The notes: generated by a model from the sequence alone, not told the origin. Positions 8,183-15,676 are shown, counted from the first letter of the stretch. The stretch is DNA of 27,873 bases from an uncultured Olsenella sp. (GCA_900548775.1 URLM01000024.1:1-27873), one strand, 5' to 3'. Numbers and translations are program-made.

Positions 8183-8233
8183 AGAAGAGGGGCGCCCTGG
8201 CGGCGCCCCTCTTTTCTCGTCTTACTTCTGGCT
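8183..8233. repeat. Left direct repeat flanking PTS island (attL-like)
   Basis: A 51-bp sequence repeated at 13514-13564 with two mismatches (T/C differences in the hairpin loop and in the stop codon). It contains the terminator hairpin and, read on the minus strand, the codons for Ser-Gln-Lys-stop, which are the last codons of metG at the other copy. Homology ends abruptly after 8233. The best reading is a target-site or attachment-site duplication created when the island inserted at the metG 3' end. Confidence 0.75.
8186..8215. terminator. Intrinsic terminator after asrC
   Basis: A perfect 11-bp stem, agaggggcgcc (8186-8196) with ggcgcccctct (8202-8212), loop ctggc, followed by ttt. The hairpin is also preceded by A/G-rich sequence, so it can act in both directions. 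It would end the importer/asr transcript. Confidence 0.85.
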
Positions 8234-8539
8234 CACAGTACCTTTGGTGACAGTTCTGATCTTGTTCAAGAGTTCCTGTCTCGGGTGAGCCATATTTTGA
8301 CAACAATGTTGTCAAAATCCCTCTCTTCTGCACTTGTTGGCACCACTCGAAAAAAGACGAAGCCTTATTCCCACGTGTTCTCGACGGATGCATCATTATT
8401 TCCTTTGGATTGCCGCTTAGTTTAATTGTCTAACCAAGAAATCATTTGAATGAACGGAAAACTTGGTCTTTATGCAGGTTAGACCCTAAATATCATCTAT
8501 AAAGCTCATCTTTGCCATTTCCTCTGCTCCGATTGGTCA
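8234..8539. other. AT-rich leader region of the island, no convincing gene
   Basis: This stretch has no gene I can support. It holds a 25-bp perfect dyad (8294-8318) and a nested inverted repeat, gtctaaccaag at 8428-8438 facing cttggt (8462-8467) and ggttagac (8477-8484), which could fold as RNA or bind a protein. On the minus strand the left repeat closes a 23-codon reading (8222-8293) with no ribosome binding site; I treat it as a remnant, not a gene. Confidence 0.6.
8294..8318. promoter_or_regulatory. 25-bp perfect dyad, operator-like
   Basis: Arms attttgacaaca (8294-8305) and tgttgtcaaaat (8307-8318) are perfectly complementary around a single A. Each arm contains TTGACA, so outward-facing -35 boxes are possible on both strands. 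This is the form expected of a dimeric repressor or recombinase binding site. It lies 276 bp upstream of the PTS regulator, near the island edge. No T-run follows, so it does not look like a terminator. Confidence 0.55.
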
Positions 8540-8568
8540 TTGTTGCCATTTTGAATGGCACGTACATT
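8540..8568 (+). promoter_or_regulatory. Candidate promoter with operator dyad for the PTS regulator
   Basis: A -35-like ttgttg (8540-8545), a 17-bp spacer and a -10-like tacatt (8563-8568) precede the regulator start at 8595. The spacer region holds the dyad tgccattttgaatggca (8544-8560), with perfect 7-nt arms. A protein bound there would cover the promoter, which fits autoregulation. Neither hexamer is a strong consensus match. Confidence 0.45.
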
Positions 8569-8594
8569 CTAATCAGGAAGCGGGGTGATGAGTT

Positions 8595-10544
8595 TTGTTC
8601 GACTTGACGAATCGACAGGTTAGCGAACTCAAATGGCTTTGTCGGCAAGATGAACCGGTGCTCATTGGTGACGTTGCATACCGCTTCCATGTGAGTGTCC
8701 GTTCAGTGAGAAATGACTTGTCTCAGCTTGAGCAGTTCGCTCATATTCATAACGTGACCCTCGAGCGTAAGCGCGGTAAGGGAATCGTACTGGTTGGCAC
8801 TCCAAGCAGCATGCAGTCGCTTCTCCGGACGCTTGAAACGTATGGCCGACGAATCCTTGATCCTGAAGAGAGACTGTCAGTAATGACTGCATCTCTTCTG
8901 CTTCGTGATTCAGCGACGTTTCAGCTTCTTGCAAATGATTGTGGAGTGAGTAGGCAAACTGCAATCCGTGATTTCCTCGAAGTGGAAGCGGTGCTCAAGA
9001 ATGAGTGCATTTCGGTAGTTCGCTGCCAAGGAAAAGGTCTGGCTTTAGAAGCAGACGAATTAAACATTCGCCATGCATTTGTTCAGCTTCTCGCTGATAA
9101 CCCGTGCCCGGACTGCATTAGTGATTTGGTCGCTCACGATGAGGATATGTGTTTGTGCATGCCCTTCGCAAAGGAAATTGTCCAGCGTGCGAAAGTCATC
9201 TTAGGCATGGGGTTTCTCAACGAGGACTATATCGAAACTCTTGTTTGCTATATTTTGTGCCGCATCCAGCGCCGGCACACCATTCAGTCGGCAAGCTACG
9301 AATTTGAACTATCGTCAAACGCAGAGACGCTAGATTCGCTCCGTATTATGCTCGAGCAGTACGTTTCCCAGCGGGACGAGAGAACCTATCTGGCAACCTT
9401 AATTCTCTCGCAGAGAATAGGTCCGTTTCCATCCCAAAGAGAACGCACAGAGGCTGACGCCATGAACGGAGAGGCGGAGAAGCTCTCGAGACAACTGGTT
9501 GACGCGCTCGGTAAGTATCAGCAAATTGATGGCGTCGCAGTCAAAGATGTCATCTCGATGCTTACGGAACATATTCGAGCGGCGCTCTATCGAAAGCATA
9601 ACAATATTCAGTTGCATGATGAGAATATGGAGTCCTATCTTCGCCTCACCTCTCCACTCATTCTTGAGTTCACATCAAGCACTCTTGAAGAATGTGGCGT
9701 TGACTTTCCTCCAAGCGAAATAGCATACATAGCGATGTATCTTACGTCCATTTTTGAGGCAAGCGGAGGAGAGGATCTTGTCCCAACCATCCTCTTTGTC
9801 TGCTCTTTCGGCCTTGCAACTAGCGTGTTGCTGAAGTCACGTTTGGAAAGACTGCTATTCGGATGCCGGCTTGTTGGCCCAAAATCTCTTGGAGAGGCAG
9901 AAGAATACCTGAGGCGAAATGATGTCGATTTGATAATTGCCACCTGCGAGTTCTCGACGTCGGTGGCGCCGGTATTACGCGTAAATCCAATGCTTACGCA
10001 AGTCGATATCGATAGAGTGAAGGGGTACGTTAACCAACTTCCCTACACCAAAATGAGTTCTCAGTTTGTCAAACACTACGCTGAGCAGAAACATGAGAAA
10101 ACGTTTCATCGTGTGACGGACTACGTCTTCGATGATGATATTCAAGTAATAGACGCATGTGAATCTTGGCAGAGTGCAATTCGGTTGGCAGCTATGCCAT
10201 TAGTCCAGCGTGGACTAATGGAGTCTCGCTATGTCGAAACAATGATTCACGCTGTATGCGAACTCGGCACATATATGGTGCTTACCCCCGGTACCGCATA
10301 TGTACATGCCGGTGTTAATGACGGCATCTCAGATGACTGCGCGGCAATTCTTGTATCCCGCTCGCCAATAAAATTCGGGAGCGAGAACGCAAAAAATGTC
10401 CGCGTGATTGTTGTTCTTGGAATAAAGCACCAAGACAAGAGCGATTTGCTGGCCCTTGCCTCGATATTTGGGGCCTCGAGAAATCTGGACACTCTCGTGA
10501 GGTCAGATATCAGCACCAAGACCATTGCGCTAATGCATGACTAA
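8595..10544 (+). CDS. BglG/MtlR-type PTS-regulated transcriptional activator
   Basis: A 649-residue multidomain regulator: HTH domains at about 5-60 and 90-140, PRD1 about 185-285, PRD2 about 305-390, an EIIB-like domain about 397-480 with phospho-Cys403 (FVCSFGLATS), and an EIIA-like domain about 515-645 with His571 (YVHAG). The EIIA-like part clearly resembles the separate EIIA encoded next (WxxAIRxAxxPLV...ELGxYxVLxPGxAxxHA). It should switch the PTS genes on when sugar transport drains phosphate from its own domains. Three of the four usual PRD histidines appear replaced; only His326 (LTEHIRAAL) in PRD2 is kept. The start is taken as TTG at 8595 after GGGGTGATG; the start is less certain than the gene. 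Codon use is AT-richer than the flanks, supporting transfer. Confidence 0.88.
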   Translation: MFDLTNRQVSELKWLCRQDEPVLIGDVAYRFHVSVRSVRNDLSQLEQFAHIHNVTLERKRGKGIVLVGTPSSMQSLLRTLETYGRRILDPEERLSVMTASLLLRDSATFQLLANDCGVSRQTAIRDFLEVEAVLKNECISVVRCQGKGLALEADELNIRHAFVQLLADNPCPDCISDLVAHDEDMCLCMPFAKEIVQRAKVILGMGFLNEDYIETLVCYILCRIQRRHTIQSASYEFELSSNAETLDSLRIMLEQYVSQRDERTYLATLILSQRIGPFPSQRERTEADAMNGEAEKLSRQLVDALGKYQQIDGVAVKDVISMLTEHIRAALYRKHNNIQLHDENMESYLRLTSPLILEFTSSTLEECGVDFPPSEIAYIAMYLTSIFEASGGEDLVPTILFVCSFGLATSVLLKSRLERLLFGCRLVGPKSLGEAEEYLRRNDVDLIIATCEFSTSVAPVLRVNPMLTQVDIDRVKGYVNQLPYTKMSSQFVKHYAEQKHEKTFHRVTDYVFDDDIQVIDACESWQSAIRLAAMPLVQRGLMESRYVETMIHAVCELGTYMVLTPGTAYVHAGVNDGISDDCAAILVSRSPIKFGSENAKNVRVIVVLGIKHQDKSDLLALASIFGASRNLDTLVRSDISTKTIALMHD

Positions 10545-10578
10545 TAGCAATGAAGAGACTGAATAAGAGGAGCTATTG

Positions 10579-11028
10579 ATGCAATCGCAATCTCCCGTGA
10601 GTATCGGAATTGACAATATTCGGATTGGCCTCAAAGCGAACAATTGGGAAGACGCTATTAGGCAAGCGTCGGAGCCTCTCGTTGGGTCGGGGGCGATTCT
10701 TGGCGGATACATTGATTCCATGATCAATAGCGTCAAAGAACTCGGTCCCTATATTGTATTAATGCCAGGATTTGCGCTTGCTCACGCTGCCCCATCTCCT
10801 GAGGTATTGCGTACAGATATCTCAGTCGCTGTCTTTGATTCTCCCATTTTCTTCAATTCCGATAATGACCCGGTGTACGTGGTGATGTGCCTTGCATGCA
10901 AGGACAAAGCATCTCATCTCGAGAGGCTGCAGCACATCGCATACAAGTTTCTCGACGACGCCCATCTTGTGAGGCGCATTCGAGAGTGCAAGACCCGTGA
11001 TGAACTCTCTGCCCTGCTCAATGAGTAG
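10579..11028 (+). CDS. PTS EIIA component, ascorbate/mannitol-fructose class
   Basis: A 149-residue cytoplasmic EIIA protein. The phosphorylated histidine is His69 in the motif GFALAHAAP. It takes phosphate from HPr (a ptsH gene is present at 22745) and passes it to the EIIB protein encoded next. The ATG at 10579 follows AGAGGAG. It starts 34 bp after the regulator stop and is followed by a 47-bp gap with an excellent Shine-Dalgarno for EIIB, consistent with one transcript. Its sequence is paralogous to the C-terminal domain of the regulator. Sugar specificity cannot be derived from an EIIA. Confidence 0.9.
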   Translation: MQSQSPVSIGIDNIRIGLKANNWEDAIRQASEPLVGSGAILGGYIDSMINSVKELGPYIVLMPGFALAHAAPSPEVLRTDISVAVFDSPIFFNSDNDPVYVVMCLACKDKASHLERLQHIAYKFLDDAHLVRRIRECKTRDELSALLNE

Positions 11029-11075
11029 GGAGTTGGAATACATCTAGGGGCCATTGCCCCGGAAGGAGGCAGAAC

Positions 11076-11378
11076 GTGAAACGTGTTCCTAAGATTCAAA
11101 CAGTGTGTGGTTTTGGGTGTGGCTCTTCTCTCATGCTGCGGATGAGCATAGAGGAAATTGCAAAAAAACACGGGGTTGAGATTGAAGCGTTTTGCGGCGA
11201 CGTTTCCACGTGCTCTGCAAATACGTGCGATGTCATTTTCTGCTCAGTTGACCTTTCCGATCGAGTCCGGCAGCACGCGAAAGTGCCTGTTGTTGCCATC
11301 AATCGCCTGATGGATAAGCAGGAGGTTGAAGAGAAGTTTCTGAAGTTTATTGATGGTTTTGAGAGGAAAGGTGAGTAG
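11076..11378 (+). CDS. PTS EIIB component, ascorbate (UlaB/SgaB) class
   Basis: A 100-residue EIIB. The phosphocysteine loop is TVCGFGCGSSLML with Cys11 as the acceptor; a second Cys15 sits in the loop where many relatives have another residue. It relays phosphate from EIIA to the sugar during transport. GTG at 11076 is the start, five bases after GGAAGGAGG, one of the strongest ribosome binding sites in the window. The EIIC gene begins 2 bp after its stop, so the two are translationally linked. The CGxGxGSS pattern points to the ascorbate branch rather than the lactose or glucose branches. Confidence 0.9.
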   Translation: MKRVPKIQTVCGFGCGSSLMLRMSIEEIAKKHGVEIEAFCGDVSTCSANTCDVIFCSVDLSDRVRQHAKVPVVAINRLMDKQEVEEKFLKFIDGFERKGE

Positions 11379-11380
11379 TA

Positions 11381-12655
11381 ATGGCTGTACTCAGTTTCAT
11401 CGTTAACGACATCTTTGGACAGGGTGCAATCTTCATTGCTCTCATTGCAATGATTGGCTTGATTTTGCAGAAAAAGCCTTTTGGCGAGATTGTTCGCGGG
11501 ACGGCGATGACCGCTATTGGTTTTTTCATTCTGACAACAGGAACGGGGATCATCACCGGAAAGTCAATCGATGGCATTTCTGCTGCATTCAATGCGATTA
11601 TGCCTCAGGCTGTTCCTTCGACAACGGTGGATATCAGCGCTGAATATGGCACGCAAATCGGTATCGTCATGATACTTGCCTTTGCGATTAACCTGCTTGT
11701 TGCGCGTTTCACAAAGTGGAAGAGCGTGTTCCTCACTGGTCACATGCTGTATTGGTTCCCCTTCGTCTTCATAGCTGCCGGTGTTGATGCGGGCCTTTCC
11801 GGTGTGAAGCTCATTGTGCTTGCGACTGTTTTTACTGCTCTGTATATGGTTGTCTCGCCAAACCTTATGCGTCCATTTGTGAAGGGTGTAACTGGAAGCG
11901 ATGACTTCACGATTGGCCACCCTACGACATGCCTTTCGGTGATTTCGGGGCTCCTCGGAAAAGCGTTTGGAGATAAATCACACTCGACTGAGGACCTTAA
12001 CGTTCCCAAGTCGTTGAGCTTCCTGCGTGAGATTTCAATCACTGGCTCCATTGCAATTGCCGTCACCTACCTCATCATGTATTTCCTGCTTCTGTCTAAC
12101 GGAATGGATCCCGCAACTGTCTGGGGATATGCCGGCACGACCACTGATGCTTTTGTGTATATATTCCAGCATTCGATTATGTTTGGTGTGGGCATCACCG
12201 TCATGCTCCAGGGCGTGCGCATGCTCATTGCGGAAATTGTTCCTGCATTCAAGGGAATTGCCGACAAGGTCGTCCCCGACGCTATTCCAGCTCTCGATTG
12301 TCCTGTCGTTTTCCCATATGCACCCAATGCGCTGACCATTGGCTTCCTTGTTGCAATGGTGACGAGTGTAATTACCATTCTTCTTACGAATGGAATGTTC
12401 CCCACAGTGGTCATCCCGCTCATTTCTACGTGCTTCTTTGAAATTGGTACTGCCGCAATCATTGGAAACAGCACTGGCGGTGTTCGTGGTGCAGTCATCG
12501 GGTCTGCCGTTGCGGGGGTCCTTGCCGTCTTCCTGGTTGGTTTTGGAGCCTACTTCTTCAACAACACGATTCAGCAATGGATGCTGGTTTATGGTGGCCA
12601 GGACTTTGACCTCTGGGGTATTGTTTGCGGCTCCATTGCTCGACTCATTGCTTAG
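11381..12655 (+). CDS. PTS EIIC permease, ascorbate (UlaA/SgaT) family
   Basis: A 424-residue integral membrane EIIC. About ten or more hydrophobic segments are visible, and family-like phrases include KPFGEIVRGTAMTAIGFFIL near the N-terminus, KSVFLTGHMLY, TIGHPTT, VMLQGVRMLIAEIVPAFKGI and DCPVVFPYAPNAL. It forms the sugar channel that works with the EIIB and EIIA encoded upstream. The ATG at 11381 is preceded by GAGGAAAGGTGAG. It resembles E. coli UlaA in these positions but is somewhat shorter. None of the ascorbate-degradation genes ulaD, ulaE or ulaF follows, so the natural substrate may not be ascorbate. Confidence 0.9.
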   Translation: MAVLSFIVNDIFGQGAIFIALIAMIGLILQKKPFGEIVRGTAMTAIGFFILTTGTGIITGKSIDGISAAFNAIMPQAVPSTTVDISAEYGTQIGIVMILAFAINLLVARFTKWKSVFLTGHMLYWFPFVFIAAGVDAGLSGVKLIVLATVFTALYMVVSPNLMRPFVKGVTGSDDFTIGHPTTCLSVISGLLGKAFGDKSHSTEDLNVPKSLSFLREISITGSIAIAVTYLIMYFLLLSNGMDPATVWGYAGTTTDAFVYIFQHSIMFGVGITVMLQGVRMLIAEIVPAFKGIADKVVPDAIPALDCPVVFPYAPNALTIGFLVAMVTSVITILLTNGMFPTVVIPLISTCFFEIGTAAIIGNSTGGVRGAVIGSAVAGVLAVFLVGFGAYFFNNTIQQWMLVYGGQDFDLWGIVCGSIARLIA

Positions 12656-12682
12656 AGATGAATTCTCATGGGAGAGACAACG

Positions 12683-13426
12683 ATGGAGTTTGAGTACTTC
12701 GATTGCGTCGAAGCAATTCTACAAAAGGTCAGATTTAGCGAGGCAGCAAACATGTGTGCCGGAGTTGACCTGTTAGAGAAATGTGTGATGGACCATGGCT
12801 CGATATACATCTTCGGCGCATCCCATGCGGGAATCCTTAGCCAAGAGATGTTTTACCGTGCCGGCGGCTTGATGCTGATAAATCCCATCTTCGGCAAGGA
12901 GGTATCGGTCGAAGCAAGTCCGATTACCCTAACTAGTGATATGGAGCGTCTTGTTGGGTATGGAACCGCACTAGCCAAGCGCCGTGCAGACTTTCAGATT
13001 GGTGATGTGCTTATCGCGCATTCGGTATCAGGGCGTAATCCCGTCACTATCGAGGTTGCCCAGGCTGCAAAAGATGCAGGGGCAAGTGTCATCGCCTTGA
13101 CCAACCTTTCCTACTCCAAGACGGTCTCTTCGCGTCACCCCTCTGGCAAACGACTCTTTGAGCTTGCTGACGTTGTGGTTGATAACCACGGCGATATCGG
13201 AGACGCGGCAGTTCCAATTAATGGGCTGCAACAAAAAGTTGGTCCGACATCGACCGTTGTGGGCGCCGCGATTTTGAATGCAATGATTGCCGAACTCGTT
13301 CAGCGCCTTGTCGACGGGGGGGTGAAGACGCCACCAGTCTTCTGTAGCGCGAATATCGATGGCGGCGATGACCTCAATCGTATGCTCTACGAGAAGTATC
13401 GGAATAACATCAAGTACGCATTCTAA
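12683..13426 (+). CDS. SIS-domain sugar-phosphate binding protein
   Basis: A 247-residue cytoplasmic SIS-domain protein, similar in layout to the UPF0309/sugar-isomerase-domain group. The N-terminal helix is followed by IYIFGASHAG (about 45) and the phosphate-binding loop IAHSVSGRN (about 114), then AAKDAGASVIALTN. Such proteins isomerise, deaminate or sense phosphosugars, so it probably acts on the sugar-phosphate delivered by the PTS 27 bp upstream. I chose ATG 12683 because GGGAGAG lies just before it; ATG 12668 in the same frame would add five residues with a poorer ribosome site. It is the last gene of the island operon. Amino-sugar phosphate is a reasonable guess, not shown. Confidence 0.82.
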   Translation: MEFEYFDCVEAILQKVRFSEAANMCAGVDLLEKCVMDHGSIYIFGASHAGILSQEMFYRAGGLMLINPIFGKEVSVEASPITLTSDMERLVGYGTALAKRRADFQIGDVLIAHSVSGRNPVTIEVAQAAKDAGASVIALTNLSYSKTVSSRHPSGKRLFELADVVVDNHGDIGDAAVPINGLQQKVGPTSTVVGAAILNAMIAELVQRLVDGGVKTPPVFCSANIDGGDDLNRMLYEKYRNNIKYAF

Positions 13427-13513
13427 GGTGTCTCGTAGTTATTCTTCAATTCTGTTGTTTTAATCGAGTGGCGGTATAGAAGTCGATGCAAGCATTGCTC
13501 CGGATAATTGCGT

Positions 13514-13564
13514 AGAAGAGGGGCGCCCCGGCGGCGCCCCTCTTTTCTCGTCCTACTTCTGGCT
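13514..13564. repeat. Right direct repeat flanking PTS island (attR-like)
   Basis: The second copy of the 51-bp repeat at 8183-8233 (49/51 identical). Here it includes the real metG stop codon (13553-13555) and the three codons before it, plus the shared terminator hairpin. After 13564 the metG coding sequence continues and similarity to the left copy stops. Confidence 0.75.
13517..13546. terminator. Bidirectional terminator between island and metG
   Basis: Stem agaggggcgcc (13517-13527) with ggcgcccctct (13533-13543), loop ccggc, followed by tttc on the plus strand. It can end both the rightward PTS operon and the leftward metG transcript. Confidence 0.8.
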
Positions 13565-15598
13565 TGGGTGCTTCTCGAAGAAGTCGAAGCGCGGCGGCAG
13601 CTCGAGCAGCGCGTGCTCGGCGGGATTCTCGCCCAGCGCCTGCGCTAGCTGCGCGGGCGTCTCGAACGCGTGCTCCCACGAGAAGAACGCATCTGCCGGG
13701 AAGCCAAGGTGCTCGCAGATCTTTTCGCAGCCGGCAGGCACCGCGGGGTGCATGAGCAGCGTCACCGTGCGCAGCGCGGCAAAGGCGTTGGCGAGCGCGT
13801 GCTCGTAGGCCGCGTCGTCGCCCTTGGCGGCCTTGGACTCGTCGCCCCAGCGGCGGTTTGCGTCGCGGCAGAAGTCCTCGGCAACGGCGAGCGCCCCGTG
13901 GGCGTCAAAGGCGTGGGCGTAGCGCTCGTAGGAAAGCGTCGCCTCGCGGCAGGCGTCAAGCACGTCCGCGTCCGCCTCGACCGCAGGCAGGTGTCCCGCG
14001 CAGACGTTCTGCGCACCGTAGATGCAGCTCCTGGCAAGGCGGTTGAAGATGTTGGTGAGGAAGGCGCTCTCCTTGAGGGCGGGGTCGACCACGCGCGGAT
14101 CATCCTTCACCAGCACGTCCTGGCCGGTGGCCTTGTCCTTGTGGCTCACGGAGGTGTCGTAGGGCTTGGGCGAGAAGCTCACGGCCTTCTGGTCGAGGCC
14201 AAGGCTCAGCCAGTGGCAGCGCAGCTGCTCGGCCGTGTAGTGGTCGAGGAGGTCTGCCGCCATGGGCGGGCGGATCTTGCCCGAGCTGGATGCCTTCTTG
14301 TTCATGAAGAGGATGTGGTAGTTGGCCACGGGCGTGTCCTGGAAGAGGCCCCAGTCGAGGGCGTCCCACAGCGCCGGCTGCGCCACGCAGTAGAAGTAGA
14401 TGTTGTCCTGGCCAATGAACTGGTAGACCTTGGCGTCGTCGGCGCACCACCAGTCGCGCCAGTCGTCGGACGAGAAGCGCGTGCCGCCGTTCTTCTCGTC
14501 AAGGGCAAACGCGGTCTGTGTGAAGCTGATGGGCGCCCAGAGGCTCTCGGGCCAGCACCACACGGTCAGGCCGTGGGTGTCCTCTAGATCCGGCGCGGGC
14601 ACGCCCCACTCGATGTTGCCGGTGATGCGGAAGGGCAGAAGCGTCTTGCCCGTGCGGAAGCGCACGCCGGAGGCCTCGAGGACCGCGCGTGCGTCGTCGC
14701 GGTCACGCCAGTTGGCAAACTCGACGGAGAAGGACTGCTGGCCCTTCTCGGCCTCGTGGAGCTGGTGGGCGGGGAGCTTGTCCTCGACCGCGTCGAAGCT
14801 CTCGCGGAACTTGTCCTGGATGTAGACCACGGGCGGGACGAGAGTCTCGCGCACGGTCTTGGTCACGATGGGCCTCACCTGCGGGTCGACGTCCCACTCG
14901 TCCATGAGCTCCTTGAGCTGGGCCTCGAAGGCGGGCAGGTCGAAGTACCAGTTGTCAACGGGGCGCAGCTCGGGCGTGGTGCCGGTGAGCGCCGAGACGG
15001 GGCTGATGAGCTCCTCGGGGTCAAACTGGTGGCCCAAGTCGCACTCGTCGGCATAGGCCTTCTCGGACTTGCACCCGCGCACGGGGCAGCGACCGATGAC
15101 CTGGCGCCCGTTGAGGAACTGCCCCGCCTTCACGTCGTAGAACTGGCGGGTGCTCATCTTGTGCAGGAAGCCGCGCTCGTGGAGGCGGCGTAGGACCTCG
15201 GCGGTGAGACGCGCGTGGAAGTCGCGCGCGGGCTCGAGGCCGGAGCCCGCGAAGAGATCGAGCGAGATGCCGTAGGCGTCGAGCGCCGCCTTCTGGGCGT
15301 CATGGTTCGCCTGGACGTAGTCCGTGATGGTGCCCTGGTAGCCCTCCTGCTCCACCTTCTTGCGGTAGCCCTCCATGATGGGCGAGCCGTAGCAGTCCGT
15401 GCCGGAGACGAAGATCACGTTCTTGCTCCCGATGCGGTCGCGCAGGAAGCGCGCGAAGAAGTCCGCGGGCACAAAGACGCCGCCGATGTGGCCAAAGTGC
15501 AGGTTCTTGTTGCCGTACGGCATGCCCCCTGTGATGACGGCGCGTGCGGGGAAGCTCGGACGGTCTTGCTCCGTGACGTTCTGGGAATTGTCTGCCAT
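13553..15598 (-). CDS. metG: Methionyl-tRNA synthetase-like class I tRNA ligase
   Basis: A 681-residue class I aminoacyl-tRNA synthetase of MetRS type that would charge tRNA-Met. The HIGH-type signature is HFGH (34-37) after ITGGMPYGNKNL. A probable zinc knuckle has Cys171, 176 and 186. The second signature, usually KMSKS, reads K-K-A-S-S-S-G-K at 434-441, so the second catalytic lysine position is serine. The C-terminal half looks like the usual anticodon-binding helical domain, with no obvious tRNA-binding EMAP domain. The ATG at 15598 has GAGGGAG upstream. Given the altered motif it might instead be a divergent paralogue; another metG elsewhere cannot be excluded. Its last codons lie in the direct repeat bounding the island. 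Confidence 0.8.
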   Translation of the reverse strand: MADNSQNVTEQDRPSFPARAVITGGMPYGNKNLHFGHIGGVFVPADFFARFLRDRIGSKNVIFVSGTDCYGSPIMEGYRKKVEQEGYQGTITDYVQANHDAQKAALDAYGISLDLFAGSGLEPARDFHARLTAEVLRRLHERGFLHKMSTRQFYDVKAGQFLNGRQVIGRCPVRGCKSEKAYADECDLGHQFDPEELISPVSALTGTTPELRPVDNWYFDLPAFEAQLKELMDEWDVDPQVRPIVTKTVRETLVPPVVYIQDKFRESFDAVEDKLPAHQLHEAEKGQQSFSVEFANWRDRDDARAVLEASGVRFRTGKTLLPFRITGNIEWGVPAPDLEDTHGLTVWCWPESLWAPISFTQTAFALDEKNGGTRFSSDDWRDWWCADDAKVYQFIGQDNIYFYCVAQPALWDALDWGLFQDTPVANYHILFMNKKASSSGKIRPPMAADLLDHYTAEQLRCHWLSLGLDQKAVSFSPKPYDTSVSHKDKATGQDVLVKDDPRVVDPALKESAFLTNIFNRLARSCIYGAQNVCAGHLPAVEADADVLDACREATLSYERYAHAFDAHGALAVAEDFCRDANRRWGDESKAAKGDDAAYEHALANAFAALRTVTLLMHPAVPAGCEKICEHLGFPADAFFSWEHAFETPAQLAQALGENPAEHALLELPPRFDFFEKHPSQK

Positions 15599-15676
15599 GT
15601 GGGACGTGCTCCCTCTTGGTTGTGGTGGTGCTGGTGTGGCGCCCGCTGGCGTGTCGTGCGCGCCACGGGCCACGTG

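Larger units (their letters stand above)
8183..13564. mobile_element. Putative genomic island at the 3' end of metG carrying a PTS operon
   Basis: The block between two 51-bp direct repeats (8183-8233 and 13514-13564). Its base composition differs sharply from both flanks: 21/60 G+C in line 8401-8460 and 30/60 in line 12001-12060, against 44/60 in line 7861-7920. It holds five genes of one function (PTS regulator, EIIA, EIIB, EIIC, SIS protein), all rightward. Removing one repeat plus the block would leave asrC and metG convergent around one shared bidirectional terminator, a plausible ancestral state. No integrase or transposase is present, so either a recombinase acted in trans or the gene has been lost. 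Confidence 0.6.

Noticed and set aside
8222..8293. Small leftward gene MAHPRQELLNK...SQK in the left island repeat
   Set aside because: 23 codons with no ribosome site; the last codons come from the duplicated metG end, so it is better seen as a remnant.
8493..8690. 65-codon leftward frame at the regulator promoter
   Set aside because: It overlaps the regulator start antisense and shows no motif.
8595..13426. Integrase or transposase gene within the island
   Set aside because: All five genes are PTS or SIS types; I found no tyrosine or serine recombinase motif on either strand.
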